Source of the DNA: Leptospira johnsonii
GTDB taxonomy: Bacteria; Spirochaetota; Leptospiria; Leptospirales; Leptospiraceae
Direction: 5' to 3'
Length of the DNA: 64,000 nucleotides
Assembly (NCBI RefSeq): GCF_003112675.1
Contig: NZ_BFAY01000008.1
Span: 146,842 to 210,841, forward strand
A program made the translations under genes and the position numbers. The notes beneath the pieces are model-generated. The model was given only the letters and a program-made list of their open reading frames with translations. It had not been told where the DNA came from and did no database searches. How positions within the stretch are numbered: the first letter of the stretch is position 1; each line of letters begins with the position of its first letter. This document shows, piece by piece, positions 1-12,282 of the stretch.

Positions 1-48
1 GAAGATCGCGGATAACTGTAGTATTTTAGAGCTCAAAGATTTTTTCAT
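1..48 (-). CDS. N-terminus of an exported protein, cut by window edge
   Basis: On the minus strand an ATG at 48 is preceded by a purine-rich GGGGGAAGA and opens a frame MKKSLSSKILQLSAIF that runs off the window edge. A lysine pair followed by a hydrophobic stretch looks like the start of a signal peptide or membrane anchor. It lies downstream of mqnC on the same strand. The competing reading is the plus-strand frame 2-94, which ends in TGA at 92-94 and would be a 30-residue C-terminus; I prefer the minus reading because of its ribosome site and the signal-like start. Function unknown. Confidence 0.5.
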   Translation of the reverse strand, partial: MKKSLSSKILQLSAIF

Positions 49-140
49 TCTTCCCCCGTTCGAATCTATCTATTTAGGAAAGTTAACGGACTGAAGTCAC
101 TTGGATTTTTGGAAAAAAATTACAAATTTAAAGGAAAAGA

Positions 141-1241
141 TCAGACCGCTGAGAGTTCCCTTCCCTCGTATCTTTCATAATTATAGAGAAGGTCTCTTCT
201 TTTAGGTGTGAATCCGCCTTCTTTCAGGAACTTGACAGCTTCTTTTTCGGTTTTCAAACCGAAGGAACGTAGCACATTCTCCTCGATCACCACGGAAGAA
301 ATATCGTCCGCACCGCTTGTAAGCGCCAACTGGCCCACACCTTTTCCGAGTACCATCACGGAAGTTTCAATATGCTTAATATTGTCTAAGAAGATCCTAC
401 AGATCCCAAGAACTTTCAGATATTCTTGTGTAGAAACAGCTCTTACTTTAAATCTTTTGGTCTGAGGTTGGAAGGTCCAAGGGATGAAAGAAAGAAATCC
501 TCCGGTCCTATCTTGGAGATTACGGACTACGGTGAGATGTTCTACTACCTCTTCTTTGGTTTCTTCTGAACCGAAAACAATGTTTGCACTTCCTGGGAGT
601 CCTGCTTCGTGACAGGTTTCCATCGCGCGTACCCACTCTTCGGTAGTTGCTTTTTTAGGGGAGATAATGTTTCTCATTCTGTCGGTCAAAATTTCGGCGC
701 CTGCTCCAGGCACTGAATCCAAACCGACAGACTTCAAGATTTGCAAAACTTCGAATAAAGATTTGCCGGTAATCTTTTCTAAATTGATAATTTCTACAGG
801 AGAGAATGCACGGATATGCATCTCAGGATATTTGGATTTTACGGTAGAGATCACATCCAGATAATAATCGAAAGGTAGATCCGGATACACCCCGCCTTGC
901 AGGAACATTTGGTCCGCTCCTTCCGAAACGGCATAATCCATTTTTTCTAATATTTCTTCTTTTGAAAGAACGTAACCCTTTCCATTTCCGATCTCATCCA
1001 TGAAGGAACAAAAATTACATTCTACATTACAATAGTTGGTGTAGTTTACCACTCGGAACATTGTGTAGCTGGCACTTGTGCTTGGGAGAACTCTTTCTCT
1101 CAAGGTCCTTGCAGTTGCCATAATTTTAAGATGGTCGCCAGACTCGTACAACTCCAATGCCTCTTGGGGAGAAATACGTTCTCCGTCTAGGGCTTTTTCT
1201 AATATGGAATCGGTGGAATGGTTTGGGAATATTCGGCTCAT
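141..1241 (-). CDS. mqnC: Cyclic dehypoxanthine futalosine synthase (radical SAM, menaquinone synthesis)
   Basis: Radical-SAM enzyme of the futalosine route to menaquinone, closing the dehypoxanthine-futalosine ring. The 4Fe-4S motif CNVECNFC (C-x3-C-x2-C) is at residues 71-78, preceded by the YTN signature of the MqnC/MqnE family. Downstream blocks [37 protein letters not shown] and [18 protein letters not shown] are characteristic of MqnC rather than MqnE (aminofutalosine synthase), which is the main alternative. Length 366 aa is normal. It starts with ATG at 1241. The gene is monocistronic-looking and divergent from the membrane Fe-S oxidoreductase at 1508, a plausible user of the menaquinone pool. 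Cytoplasmic. Confidence 0.88.
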   Translation of the reverse strand: MSRIFPNHSTDSILEKALDGERISPQEALELYESGDHLKIMATARTLRERVLPSTSASYTMFRVVNYTNYCNVECNFCSFMDEIGNGKGYVLSKEEILEKMDYAVSEGADQMFLQGGVYPDLPFDYYLDVISTVKSKYPEMHIRAFSPVEIINLEKITGKSLFEVLQILKSVGLDSVPGAGAEILTDRMRNIISPKKATTEEWVRAMETCHEAGLPGSANIVFGSEETKEEVVEHLTVVRNLQDRTGGFLSFIPWTFQPQTKRFKVRAVSTQEYLKVLGICRIFLDNIKHIETSVMVLGKGVGQLALTSGADDISSVVIEENVLRSFGLKTEKEAVKFLKEGGFTPKRRDLLYNYERYEGRELSAV

Positions 1242-1314
1242 CTGAATGGAAAGTTTTCTTCCTTTAACTTCTTCAAAGTTTTCTATTTCTTCAAAAATGC
1301 ACGTCCTTTTTAAA

Positions 1315-1346
1315 TTGCATTCTCATTTATTGCGATTGAGTCGCAG
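1315..1346. promoter_or_regulatory. Candidate operator between divergent Fe-S genes
   Basis: In the 266-nt gap between mqnC and the Fe-S oxidoreductase lies TTGCATTCTCATT followed closely by TTGCGATTGAGTCGCAG, which contains the inverted repeat TGCGA-TTGAG-TCGCA. Repeated TGC-ATTCTCATT-like hexamers resemble Fur-type boxes, and both flanking genes encode iron-sulfur proteins. This is a resemblance by eye only. Confidence 0.25.
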
Positions 1347-1396
1347 TTAAATATGTACACGATCTAAAGGAAGAAGGGACTGGTTTCAAGTCCGCA

Positions 1397-1412
1397 TGTA
1401 GGAACTCCCACA
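1397..1412. repeat. Dispersed palindrome, TGTAGGAACTCCCACA
   Basis: A 16-base imperfect palindrome of the form TGTRGGA-NN-TCCYACA. Closely related copies occur at 7904, 35992, 36023 and 51530, always between genes. Here it sits about 95 bases upstream of the Fe-S oxidoreductase start, in a divergent gap. Confidence 0.6.
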
Positions 1413-1507
1413 AGGAGCCTAAGTATCTTTTTTCCTGGACAGGGCGCCTCCTAATCATTAGCCTGCTATGAAAGACCATCCAAATACAAAGGGTAACCTG
1501 AAAAACT

Positions 1508-3589
<2,082 letters not shown>

Positions 3590-3605
3590 GATTAACTCTT
3601 CTCTC

Positions 3606-3639
3606 AAAAAAGCCTCGGCGGAAACGTCGGGGCTTTTTT
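3606..3639 (+). terminator. Intrinsic terminator, possibly bidirectional
   Basis: AAAAAAGCCTCGGCG and CGTCGGGGCTTTTTT form a long stem closed by a GAAA tetraloop, with an A run on one side and a T run on the other. It lies 17 bases after the Fe-S oxidoreductase stop, in the convergent gap before prfC. Confidence 0.85.
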
Positions 3640-3658
3640 GTTTTTAGAACAAGCGGCT

Positions 3659-3686
3659 CTTTGCTTCCTACGGCTCGCTCGCAAAG
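3659..3686. repeat. Short hairpin CTTTGC...GCAAAG in convergent gap
   Basis: CTTTGC at 3659 pairs with GCAAAG at 3681; between them is TTCCTACGGCTCGCTC. It is followed by an A run. The remainder of the 3640-3888 gap shows no plausible gene. It may be a second terminator read on the minus strand, or a dispersed repeat. Confidence 0.4.
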
Positions 3687-3888
3687 ACAAAAAAAAAGCG
3701 GAATGTTTCCATCCCGCCCTGAATCATCTGGTGCAAATACATTATATACGACGGCAGGATTATTCGCCACACTACAGGAAATTATTTATTTTTATTAGAA
3801 AGAAATTTCGGAGTCAAAAACTAGACTGAAAGAATTAGGCAAGCAACCACTCTCAAAGTTTTGCACATCCCTTGGAGGATAAAACCTC

Positions 3889-5514
3889 TCAATATTCCTG
3901 ATTCAACTCGGAAACATCTTGGGTAGGGTAATCCAGTAAACGGATCTCAGGATTTTTCTTTTGGAAATAACCCTTCTCCCATTCCGAATCGAATAGAAGG
4001 GCTGCCCTTCCCAAACTATCAGTCACAAGATTGGAACCTTGAGGGACTTTGGGAATATCCTCTTCTAACAGCCAGCAAGAGACTTGGTAAGGAAGAATAT
4101 TGATATTCGTAGGAGCAGAATACTCGTCTTGTAACCTTCTTCTGAATACCTCGAACTGGAGCTGACCCATTGCACCGATTACCGGCAATCCGCCGCCCAC
4201 AGTTTGAGAAGTGAATAAGTGAAGAATACCTTCTTCTGCCAATTGTTCTATTCCCTTTCTGAAACTTTTGAGAGCTCCCGTTTCCACACAAGAAAGAGTA
4301 GCGAAAATTTCAGGGGCGAATACCGGAAGGGGTTTTAGATCAGGGACTTTTCCGCTAGCTAATATATCTCCGATAGAATACGTGCCCGGATTCACAAGAC
4401 CTATGATGTCTCCCGGATAAGCTTCATCCACAGTGTTTCTATCCTGCCCGAAAAAAGCAAAAGAAGAAGAAAGTTTAACAGGTTTTCCTAGTCTTCCATG
4501 ATTCACGTTAAGTCCTCTTTCGAACTTACCGGAACATACTCTCAGGAATGCGATCCTATCTCTGTGGGCCTTATTCATGTTGGCCTGCACCTTGAACACG
4601 AACCCGCTGAACGGCGTAGTGATCGGATCTAAACGATCCCCATTCTTCAATGGAAAATACAAAGGAGGAGGAGCGATCTCTAAAAAATGATCCAAGAACA
4701 ATTGGATCCCGAAGTTATTCACTGCGGATCCGAAAAATACTGGAGTGATCTGAGAATCTAAAAATGCATCTAAGGAGAACGCTGCGATCCCTTCTTCTAC
4801 AAGTTCCACTTCTTCTCTAAACTGTTTTAAGACCCAGTCCTCGAACATAGTATCTAGATTTTTATCTTCTATCCCGGAACTTTGGAATGCAGACTTTTGA
4901 GAACCGCCGGGAGTTTTATCGTAAGTGTAGATCTTTTTATCCACACGATTATATACTCCGCTGAAATCCACTCCGGTCCCAATAGGCCATACCATTGGAA
5001 TAGCAGTGATGCCTAAAACTTTTTCGATCTCATCCAAGAGTGCGAACATGGTCTTAGTGGGCCTGTCCATTTTGTTTACGAATGTAACGATCGGGATCCC
5101 ACGGTCTCTACATACTTTAAATAATTTGATTGTTTGAGGCTCAACTCCCTTACCTGCATCTAACACCATCACAGCGGTATCAGCGGCGATCAGCGTGCGG
5201 TACGTATCCTCAGAGAAGTCCTCGTGACCAGGAGTATCCAATAAATTTAATACATGATTTTTATATTCGAATTGTAGAGCTGCGGAAGTGATAGAGATCC
5301 CTTTCTCTTTTTCCATCTCCATCCAGTCGGAAGTGGCTGCTTTACGGTTTTTACGCGCCTTTACCGCACCCGCAAGTTGGATAGCGCCTCCATACAATAA
5401 AAGCTTTTCTGTAAGGGTAGTCTTACCCGCGTCCGGATGGGCTATGATGGCGAAGGTTCTCCTACGTTTGGTTTCCTCTTCTACTATATTCTTGCCTGTA
5501 ACGGTTTCCGACAC
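3889..5514 (-). CDS. prfC: Peptide chain release factor 3
   Basis: Translational GTPase that recycles RF1/RF2 from the ribosome after termination. The G domain is complete: P-loop AHPDAGKTT near residue 26, the switch region KGISITSAALQF, DTPGHEDF and NKMDR. The insert GGAIQLAGAVKARK and the signature ATSDWMEMEKEKG separate RF3 from EF-G. 541 aa, close to the usual 525-530. The start is GTG at 5514, placed a few bases after AGAGGGG, a good ribosome site. Stands alone, divergent from the carbamoyltransferase across a 290-base gap in which I see no other gene. Cytoplasmic. Confidence 0.95.
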   Translation of the reverse strand: MSETVTGKNIVEEETKRRRTFAIIAHPDAGKTTLTEKLLLYGGAIQLAGAVKARKNRKAATSDWMEMEKEKGISITSAALQFEYKNHVLNLLDTPGHEDFSEDTYRTLIAADTAVMVLDAGKGVEPQTIKLFKVCRDRGIPIVTFVNKMDRPTKTMFALLDEIEKVLGITAIPMVWPIGTGVDFSGVYNRVDKKIYTYDKTPGGSQKSAFQSSGIEDKNLDTMFEDWVLKQFREEVELVEEGIAAFSLDAFLDSQITPVFFGSAVNNFGIQLFLDHFLEIAPPPLYFPLKNGDRLDPITTPFSGFVFKVQANMNKAHRDRIAFLRVCSGKFERGLNVNHGRLGKPVKLSSSFAFFGQDRNTVDEAYPGDIIGLVNPGTYSIGDILASGKVPDLKPLPVFAPEIFATLSCVETGALKSFRKGIEQLAEEGILHLFTSQTVGGGLPVIGAMGQLQFEVFRRRLQDEYSAPTNINILPYQVSCWLLEEDIPKVPQGSNLVTDSLGRAALLFDSEWEKGYFQKKNPEIRLLDYPTQDVSELNQEY

Positions 5515-5805
5515 GGTTCCCCTCTCTATTAGGAAACGTTTTTGAAACGATGGCCCTTGTCAGCATGAAAACAGGGCTTATTCTTCACGGATTCGTATTC
5601 CTTCGGTAAAACCGGCGTAATCGAAAGGTCTTATTGTTCCTGCCGAATTCATTTCTTGTAAAGAACGGATCACGCTTTTTTCCCCGGAAAACACTTAGGG
5701 AGGGAGATTTATATCCCTCCCCTTTTTCCCTATCTATCTTTCAGAGTTTTGAGATTGTCGAATCTACCTGCGCTGATTTTTTAGACTGTATACGTTTAAC
5801 GGTCT

Positions 5806-6738
5806 ATGGAAAGCCCTAAAATCAAACATCTTATCTCCTGGCAGGATTGGTCGGACGCAGAGGTTCTGGACCTTCTGCAGTTTGCTGTCCATGTGAAAAA
5901 TCATAGGGCCAATTATCTGGGACATATGACAGGTCGAACGCTTGCTATGCTCTTCCAAAAGACAAGCACTCGTACTAGGGTTTCCTTCGAAGTCGCGATG
6001 ACTGAGATGGGAGGACATGCGATCTATTTGGATTGGATGACTTCTAATTTTCTTCTTTCGGACATAGACCTGGAAGCGGAATATCTTTCCAGAAACGTTT
6101 CCGTTATCATGGCTCGGATGAGAAAACATGAGGAACTTCTTCAGTTAAAGTCAGGTTCTCAGGTTCCGGTCATCAATGGATGTTGTAATAAATTCCATCC
6201 TTGCCAGTCCCTAGCGGATATTCTCACCATCGTGATAGATAATCCGAAACCCCTTAAGGAACTGAAGCTCACCTATATCGGAGTGCATAATAACGTAGTA
6301 AATTCCCTGATCGGGATCACTTCAGCTCTCGGAATGGAACTTACACTTCTTACCCCGATTGCGGAGACTGAAAACATAGATCCGGAAACTGTGGAAAGAG
6401 CCAAGAAGAAGGGCACCATCCAATGGGAGACTGACCTCATCCGTTCCGTAAAGAATGCGGATTATATTTATACGGATACCTGGGTGGATATGGAATTTTT
6501 CAACGATCCAGCTTTCGCAGATAAGAAGAAGGAAAGGATGAACCTAATGATGCCTTTCCAGATCAACGAAGCGTTATTGAAAGAGACCAAGGCAAAGGTT
6601 ATGCATGATATGCCGATCCATTCCGGATACGAGATCACAAGAGAAGTGGTCAGAAGTCCTAGATCTATTATCTTCCAACAGGCGGAGAACCGCTTGGATG
6701 CGCAGAAAGCAGTCATTCTACAACTCCTAGAAGCCTGA
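5806..6738 (+). CDS. argF: Ornithine carbamoyltransferase-family enzyme, variant substrate motifs
   Basis: Carbamoyl-phosphate transferase of 310 aa, normally making citrulline from ornithine in arginine synthesis. The carbamoyl-phosphate site is intact: STRTRVSFE near residue 52 and FHPCQSLAD near 130. The second-substrate site differs from classical enzymes: the DxWxSMG loop reads DTWVDMEFF and the usual HCLP motif reads HDMPIHSGYEI, with Asp in place of the active-site Cys. It could therefore act on ornithine by a divergent site, or on another amine such as an acylated ornithine. Starts at ATG 5806 with no obvious Shine-Dalgarno sequence. No other arginine genes are adjacent. Cytoplasmic. 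Confidence 0.78.
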   Translation: MESPKIKHLISWQDWSDAEVLDLLQFAVHVKNHRANYLGHMTGRTLAMLFQKTSTRTRVSFEVAMTEMGGHAIYLDWMTSNFLLSDIDLEAEYLSRNVSVIMARMRKHEELLQLKSGSQVPVINGCCNKFHPCQSLADILTIVIDNPKPLKELKLTYIGVHNNVVNSLIGITSALGMELTLLTPIAETENIDPETVERAKKKGTIQWETDLIRSVKNADYIYTDTWVDMEFFNDPAFADKKKERMNLMMPFQINEALLKETKAKVMHDMPIHSGYEITREVVRSPRSIIFQQAENRLDAQKAVILQLLEA

Positions 6739-6842
6739 GCCAACACTTCCAAAAATCCGTTGCCTGGAAGGCCTTTCCTGAAAACCCTGTTCTAAGACGG
6801 CCGAGCCAGGCTAAAATCGCAAAAAACTTAAAAGGTACTTTT

Positions 6843-7832
<990 letters not shown>

Positions 7833-7855
7833 TCTTTTAGATAAGCTTCCAAACG

Positions 7856-7890
7856 AAAAAGCCGCAGAGTCCTGCGGCTTTTTTATTTTT
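7856..7890 (+). terminator. Intrinsic terminator
   Basis: GCCGCAG-AGTC-CTGCGGC stem preceded by AAAAA and followed by TTTTTT, 24 bases after the lyase-family stop codon. Confidence 0.92.
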
Positions 7891-7903
7891 TAGGGGTTTC
7901 GTT

Positions 7904-7919
7904 TGCTGGAGTTCCAACA
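7904..7919. repeat. Dispersed palindrome, TGCTGGAGTTCCAACA
   Basis: Variant of the TGTAGGA-NN-TCCTACA element, one mismatch between its 7-base arms. It sits between convergent genes just after the terminator at 7856. Confidence 0.5.
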
Positions 7920-7947
7920 TTCGGTTCTCCCAATTTTGGATCGATTA

Positions 7948-8412
7948 CTACTTATTAAATTTCTCATTCAGTTTGCCGATCAGTTCCAGCAAACTTCTTT
8001 CCAGATAGTCCCAGCCCTTTTTACTCATAGGCTCTAAAGGCATCTTTTTCTGTAATTGTTTGAATCGATCGAAGGACTCTCTGGCGAAATCTAAAAATCT
8101 TCTGGGAGTAATGCCTAACCTATCGAATTGGCTTTCGTTGCGATTGAATAAGTCTGCAACCTTATCCCTGTACTCGCCTTCTAAAAAATAATATCTAAGG
8201 TCTGCCAGAGAGTCGTCTATTGCATTGTAAATTTTAGAGCCAGGCCCGTCATCTCTCTTGGAGTCGCCTGAATTACCTTTGTCGGATCCTACAACCCTGG
8301 AAGCTTTTGCTTTTTCGTTAAGGGCGATCTTTTGTAATTTCTCCCTCATAAGAACGTCGGGGAGAACTGTTTTCTTTTTATCCGCCAATTTTACTGAGGT
8401 CCTCAAAGCCAT
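7948..8412 (-). CDS. Hypothetical protein, charged and helical
   Basis: 154 aa, not recognised. The first third is Lys-rich and low-complexity (KADKGNSGDSKRDDGPGSK-like linker region), the rest is predicted helical with many charged residues and an aromatic-rich core (SLADLRYYFLEGEYRDK, RRFLDFARESFDRF). No signal peptide, membrane segment, cysteines or known motif, so probably cytoplasmic. The ATG at 8412 directly abuts a 16-base palindrome. It may form a transcription unit with the rhomboid gene lying upstream on the same strand, 111 bases away. No function is proposed. Confidence 0.7.
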   Translation of the reverse strand: MALRTSVKLADKKKTVLPDVLMREKLQKIALNEKAKASRVVGSDKGNSGDSKRDDGPGSKIYNAIDDSLADLRYYFLEGEYRDKVADLFNRNESQFDRLGITPRRFLDFARESFDRFKQLQKKMPLEPMSKKGWDYLERSLLELIGKLNEKFNK

Positions 8413-8428
8413 GTCCGAATTTTCGGAC
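8413..8428. promoter_or_regulatory. Palindrome abutting a start codon
   Basis: GTCCGAA-TT-TTCGGAC: two perfect 7-base arms ending at the base before the minus-strand ATG at 8412. It occupies the place where a ribosome site should be, so it could fold in the mRNA and block initiation, or bind a repressor in DNA. Confidence 0.4.
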
Positions 8429-8523
8429 GGAAACTATTCTATGGACGTATTCGATTTATGTCCAGAAATTTCCGCCCAAAGTTTGTTATAAGAACATAGA
8501 CGAAAAAGTTCTTCCAAATTCTT

Positions 8524-9549
8524 TCAAGGTTCCGGGTGCTCTTTCTTTAATTTTCTCAATTCGCAGTTTTGGAGCCATTCGCAACGAAGACAAAATGCAT
8601 CCTCCGGATTGTAGTCAGAGGGAGGACAGAGATTTGTATTCTCCGCTTGTATGGGAGAAAGAATATTTTCCTTCTCCTTTGCATCCAAAATTCCATACAG
8701 TTGACTTAAGAGTTCCCTATTTTTCCGGATCTGTGTCTCGAAAGGGTCTTCTAAATTTTTAGGACGAACGACCACTCTTTCCTGATTTTCCTTAGGCCTT
8801 TCCCATCTTCTTACGAAGATTGGAGTTTTGGTTTTTCCTCCGAATTTTTGGAGCCCCAAAAGACTGAGTAGACCAAAGACCGCTCCGCCCAAATGGCCGG
8901 AGTTACTCATCATTCCGAAAAAACTTTGGGACATGACACCGCTGGAATGGAATTGCAAAAGATAATATGCATCCACTGAAAATCCGAAACCAATCAAAAC
9001 CCAAGGAGCAAATTTTGCTCTTACAGGAGGGAAAACGAATCTTGCTTCAGGAAACATTAGGCTGAATGCAGCAAGCACTCCGAAAACCCCTCCACTTGCT
9101 CCTACTGTAGCTGAATGATAACTATCCCAGATAGAATTTTCCGGAACGAGTCCTGTCTTCCAACCTATATAAGAAAAAGACAAAACGAAAAGCCCACCGC
9201 CTAATTGGGAGAGAAGATACACGCTTAAGAATTTCCAACCGCCGACATATCTGCAGAGCCAGAATCCTACGGTGAAAAGCCCGAACATATTCATCCCTAT
9301 GTGAATGAGAGAAGAGAAAAAATCCCCTCCGACCACGTGGAGGAATCCGTACGTGAACACCTGCCAGTACATTTTCTTCTCGATCACTAGGCTTGGATTT
9401 AATCCGAAAAAGTAAGTTATAATTCCTCGTCCGCCTTCCATCATCAGAAGTGCCCAAACGAAGATATTGAAGAATAAGACCAGATTCAAAGGATGAATCA
9501 GCGAGAATCCGAAAAGCTTCGGACCTGAGGTCGGATTTCTCTTTGCCAT
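8524..9549 (-). CDS. Rhomboid-family intramembrane serine protease
   Basis: Membrane protease with about six helices. The catalytic serine motif GASGGVFGVLAAF and the catalytic histidine NSGHLGGAVFGLL are both present, as are the luminal-loop residues near HIGMNMFGLFTVG. The C-terminal cytoplasmic tail of about 110 residues carries CLRCEWLQNC, a possible metal-binding pair of cysteine doublets. I place the start at ATG 9549 (MAKRNPTSG); an upstream in-frame TTG at 9654 would add 35 acidic, proline-rich residues with no ribosome site. Substrate unknown. Divergent from mtnA. Confidence 0.85.
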   Translation of the reverse strand: MAKRNPTSGPKLFGFSLIHPLNLVLFFNIFVWALLMMEGGRGIITYFFGLNPSLVIEKKMYWQVFTYGFLHVVGGDFFSSLIHIGMNMFGLFTVGFWLCRYVGGWKFLSVYLLSQLGGGLFVLSFSYIGWKTGLVPENSIWDSYHSATVGASGGVFGVLAAFSLMFPEARFVFPPVRAKFAPWVLIGFGFSVDAYYLLQFHSSGVMSQSFFGMMSNSGHLGGAVFGLLSLLGLQKFGGKTKTPIFVRRWERPKENQERVVVRPKNLEDPFETQIRKNRELLSQLYGILDAKEKENILSPIQAENTNLCPPSDYNPEDAFCLRCEWLQNCELRKLKKEHPEP

Positions 9550-9711
9550 TATGTAAGGATTAAAGGTACTGGTATCGTAGTCAAGTAGGCAAAGCCGGGG
9601 CGGGATCGGCCCCGGTTCGTCCTCATCCTCCGGGGAGTCGGCGGATGATTTCAATCACAGTTCTATCATCGAAGAAAGGAAAGGCCTGCTTTAGCCTCGG
9701 AGAGTAAAAAA

Positions 9712-10791
9712 ATGAAAAAAGAGAACTTAAGGCCGATTTTTTGGGAGAAAGAAGGACTCAAACTTTTAGACCAAAGACAAATTCCCGGTAAGAAAGAATG
9801 GTTTACCGCAAAAAACTCCGAGGACGCGATTTTTGCCATAAAAGAAATGGTGGTCAGAGGAGCTCCTGCAATCGCCATCACCGGGTTATTCGGTGCAGTC
9901 CTAGAATTTAAAAAGTTTTCCAAAAAACCGGAATACCAAGAATTCCAAACCATACTTTCCAAAATTCTGGGTTCGCGGCCCACTGCAGTGAATCTACGCA
10001 GAGCATTCGAAGAACTTTCTTCGATTTTTCCGAAAGAAGAATATGATAAAGTGAGTTTATCGGAACTCCAACAAAAATCGGAAGAATTCGCAATCCATGT
10101 TTTCGAAGAAGATATCCGAAATAATTTAGCATTAGCGAAGAACGGTGTGGGACTTTTTCCTTCTTCACCTTCTAAACTCAAAATTATCACTCATTGTAAT
10201 ACCGGCGCTCTGGCAACCGCAGGACATGGAACAGCACTCGGTGTGATCCGTTCTCTAAAAGAAGCGGGACACGATCTTATTGTATATGCGGACGAGACCC
10301 GTCCTTATCTGCAAGGTGCGAGACTCACCGCCTGGGAACTCATGGAAGAAGGGATCGAAAACTATCTGATCACAGATAGTATGGCAGGGTGGCTCATGTC
10401 CTCCCAAAAGATAGACGCGGTCATTGTAGGTGTGGATAGAGTAGCAGCTAACGGCGATTCTGCGAATAAAATAGGAACATATCCTTTGGCGGTTTTAGCC
10501 AAACACCATGGGATCCCTTTCTATATTGCAGCCACAGAGAAAAGTTTTGATTTCAAAATTACGGACGGTTCCCAGATCCCGATAGAAATGAGGACACAAG
10601 ACGAGGTCACTCGTTTAAACTTTCTAAAAAATGAAAAAGGAGAAGCAATCCTTTCCGAAGGAGTAATCGCTCCAGTAGGAGTAAAGGCGCTCAATCCTTC
10701 CTTTGATGTGACACCAGCGAACCTAATCAAAGCATTTATCACGGAGAAAGGGATTGTTCCTCCGGATAAGATCAAAGAGTTTTTCGGCTGA
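9712..10791 (+). CDS. mtnA: S-methyl-5-thioribose-1-phosphate isomerase
   Basis: Methionine-salvage isomerase converting methylthioribose-1-P to methylthioribulose-1-P, cytoplasmic. Residues expected for catalysis are visible: the cysteine in ITHCNTGALATAGHGTA and the aspartate in VIVGVDRVAANGD. The substrate-binding block MVVRGAPAIAITG is near residue 45 and ETRPYLQGARLTAWEL near 197. 359 aa, typical length. The start ATG follows CGGAGAG. Its stop is directly adjacent to the stop of the convergent FapA-like gene with no intervening bases. Other salvage genes are not in the window. eIF2B-alpha-like regulatory proteins share the fold but lack these motifs. Confidence 0.95.
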   Translation: MKKENLRPIFWEKEGLKLLDQRQIPGKKEWFTAKNSEDAIFAIKEMVVRGAPAIAITGLFGAVLEFKKFSKKPEYQEFQTILSKILGSRPTAVNLRRAFEELSSIFPKEEYDKVSLSELQQKSEEFAIHVFEEDIRNNLALAKNGVGLFPSSPSKLKIITHCNTGALATAGHGTALGVIRSLKEAGHDLIVYADETRPYLQGARLTAWELMEEGIENYLITDSMAGWLMSSQKIDAVIVGVDRVAANGDSANKIGTYPLAVLAKHHGIPFYIAATEKSFDFKITDGSQIPIEMRTQDEVTRLNFLKNEKGEAILSEGVIAPVGVKALNPSFDVTPANLIKAFITEKGIVPPDKIKEFFG

Positions 10792-12282
10792 TCACTTTTG
10801 AGGTTTAATAGCAACCATTGCCGCTTTGTCTTGGCCCGGTTGGAAACGCATCATAAAGGCAGACTGGAATTTTTCAACTTTCTCCACCTGTCTTCTGTAT
10901 TTGATGATACTTCCTTTATATGAACCTTTACGGACCACAAGCTGCACTTCCCCTGGATTAAATCTGGAGGATTTTAATACTTCTATCTTTTGTTTCACAA
11001 GTTCTATGAACTTGTTCTGCTTGTTGAACTCTTCGAAAATCTTACGATAGCCTTCTTTTTTATCTTCAGGGATCTGGCCTCTGGATCTTTGGACCATCTG
11101 TTTGATCTGTTGGACTTTAGGCAGGATCTTCTCCATGTCCTTCTCCGCTACTTGAAGACGTTTAGTAAGATCTTGGAAAGTTTTCTCATTCTTAAAATGA
11201 AATCCTAGCTCCACAGTAACATCTAACTCTGCTTGGGAGCCGAGAGTCGCACAGGTCAATCCCATATAAGTAGATACGGTAGAAGATACTAAGTTTCCGC
11301 TGGATCCGTTCAGGATCACGTTGCCTAAAGAATGGATCTTGGAGTTTAGAATAAAACCTTCGACCACAACATCTCCGTCCACTTCTATCTCTGCGTTCTC
11401 AATGAACTTAGCGTAAAGATGTCCGCCGATCTTGATGATATTTTTTCCATCACCCTTGATCCCTCCGCTGACTTCTAGGTCTCGAGCGATTACTAGATCG
11501 GAAGTTTCCACATTCCCTTTTACCATCAGATTCCCTTGGGTCTTGATGGAGGTAGCTGCTTCCACATCACCTTTTACTAATACGTTTCCGTCGTAATTGA
11601 TATTTCCTGTTCCGAGTCCCACGTTGGAATCGATCTGTAATTCTTGGGAAACGGTGATAGAAGATTCGGTAGAAAAGATCGCACCATTGCAGGTGGCAAA
11701 ATATTCCACCAATGGCTTATTATCTTGGACCAAACCCTTTTCTTGAACATTCTTACCAATAGTAAGTTTAGGTCTTTTGATAGGAGGAGGAGCAATCGGC
11801 TTTCCGAAAACGTCCATACCTGGTTTGCCAGGGATCCCTTCGAATAAAGTGGCGAGCTTCTCCCCTGCCTTTACATAAATATACCTTTCGATATTTCTAT
11901 AATCCGCGTGTCCATCCTCACCGATCTTTACCCTTTGTGCCTGAGGATGATAGAATTTTACCCAGCCGTCCTCTCCTTTTACAGGAGGGAAACCTTGGGC
12001 CACCACGAAAGAAATAGGAGAAAAATCCATCCTGCCCGTGGATGATTGTAGTTGTTTTAGGGCTCCGTAGATATTGTCCCCAATGATACGGTCTTGGGAA
12101 ATATCCTTATTATGAAGATATTCTATAACTATGCTAGTGGAAAGAGCCCTTCCCTTGATCATTCCGGGACGAATAGTTAGATCGGCGCCCAGATTATCCG
12201 AACTGATCTTAAGAGAGAATACACTCTCCCAACTTGTTTCTTGATCTGATACACCCGAAGTTTGCTCTGTACTCACAACCAT
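10792..12282 (-). CDS. FapA (DUF342) family protein
   Basis: 496 aa. The central part (about residues 170-340) is a right-handed beta-helix of the DUF342/FapA family, seen as repeated short strands such as GNINYDGNVLVKGDVEAA, GNLMVKGNVET and GHLYAKFIENAEIEVDGDV. A helical, coiled-coil-like segment follows (about 360-440). N-terminal residues form the FapA N domain. In other bacteria FapA proteins affect flagellar assembly or polar organisation; the exact role in spirochaetes is not something I can derive here. No signal peptide, so cytoplasmic. ATG at 12282. The 252 bases upstream to the hydrolase gene hold nothing I recognise. Confidence 0.8.
   Translation of the reverse strand: MVVSTEQTSGVSDQETSWESVFSLKISSDNLGADLTIRPGMIKGRALSTSIVIEYLHNKDISQDRIIGDNIYGALKQLQSSTGRMDFSPISFVVAQGFPPVKGEDGWVKFYHPQAQRVKIGEDGHADYRNIERYIYVKAGEKLATLFEGIPGKPGMDVFGKPIAPPPIKRPKLTIGKNVQEKGLVQDNKPLVEYFATCNGAIFSTESSITVSQELQIDSNVGLGTGNINYDGNVLVKGDVEAATSIKTQGNLMVKGNVETSDLVIARDLEVSGGIKGDGKNIIKIGGHLYAKFIENAEIEVDGDVVVEGFILNSKIHSLGNVILNGSSGNLVSSTVSTYMGLTCATLGSQAELDVTVELGFHFKNEKTFQDLTKRLQVAEKDMEKILPKVQQIKQMVQRSRGQIPEDKKEGYRKIFEEFNKQNKFIELVKQKIEVLKSSRFNPGEVQLVVRKGSYKGSIIKYRRQVEKVEKFQSAFMMRFQPGQDKAAMVAIKPQK

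Noticed and set aside
2..94. Plus-strand partial frame ending at 94
   Set aside because: Open and plausible in composition, but the opposite-strand ATG at 48 with a purine-rich ribosome site and signal-like start is better supported.
208..864. Plus-strand open frames inside mqnC
   Set aside because: They are antisense to a strongly conserved enzyme and have no motifs or ribosome sites.
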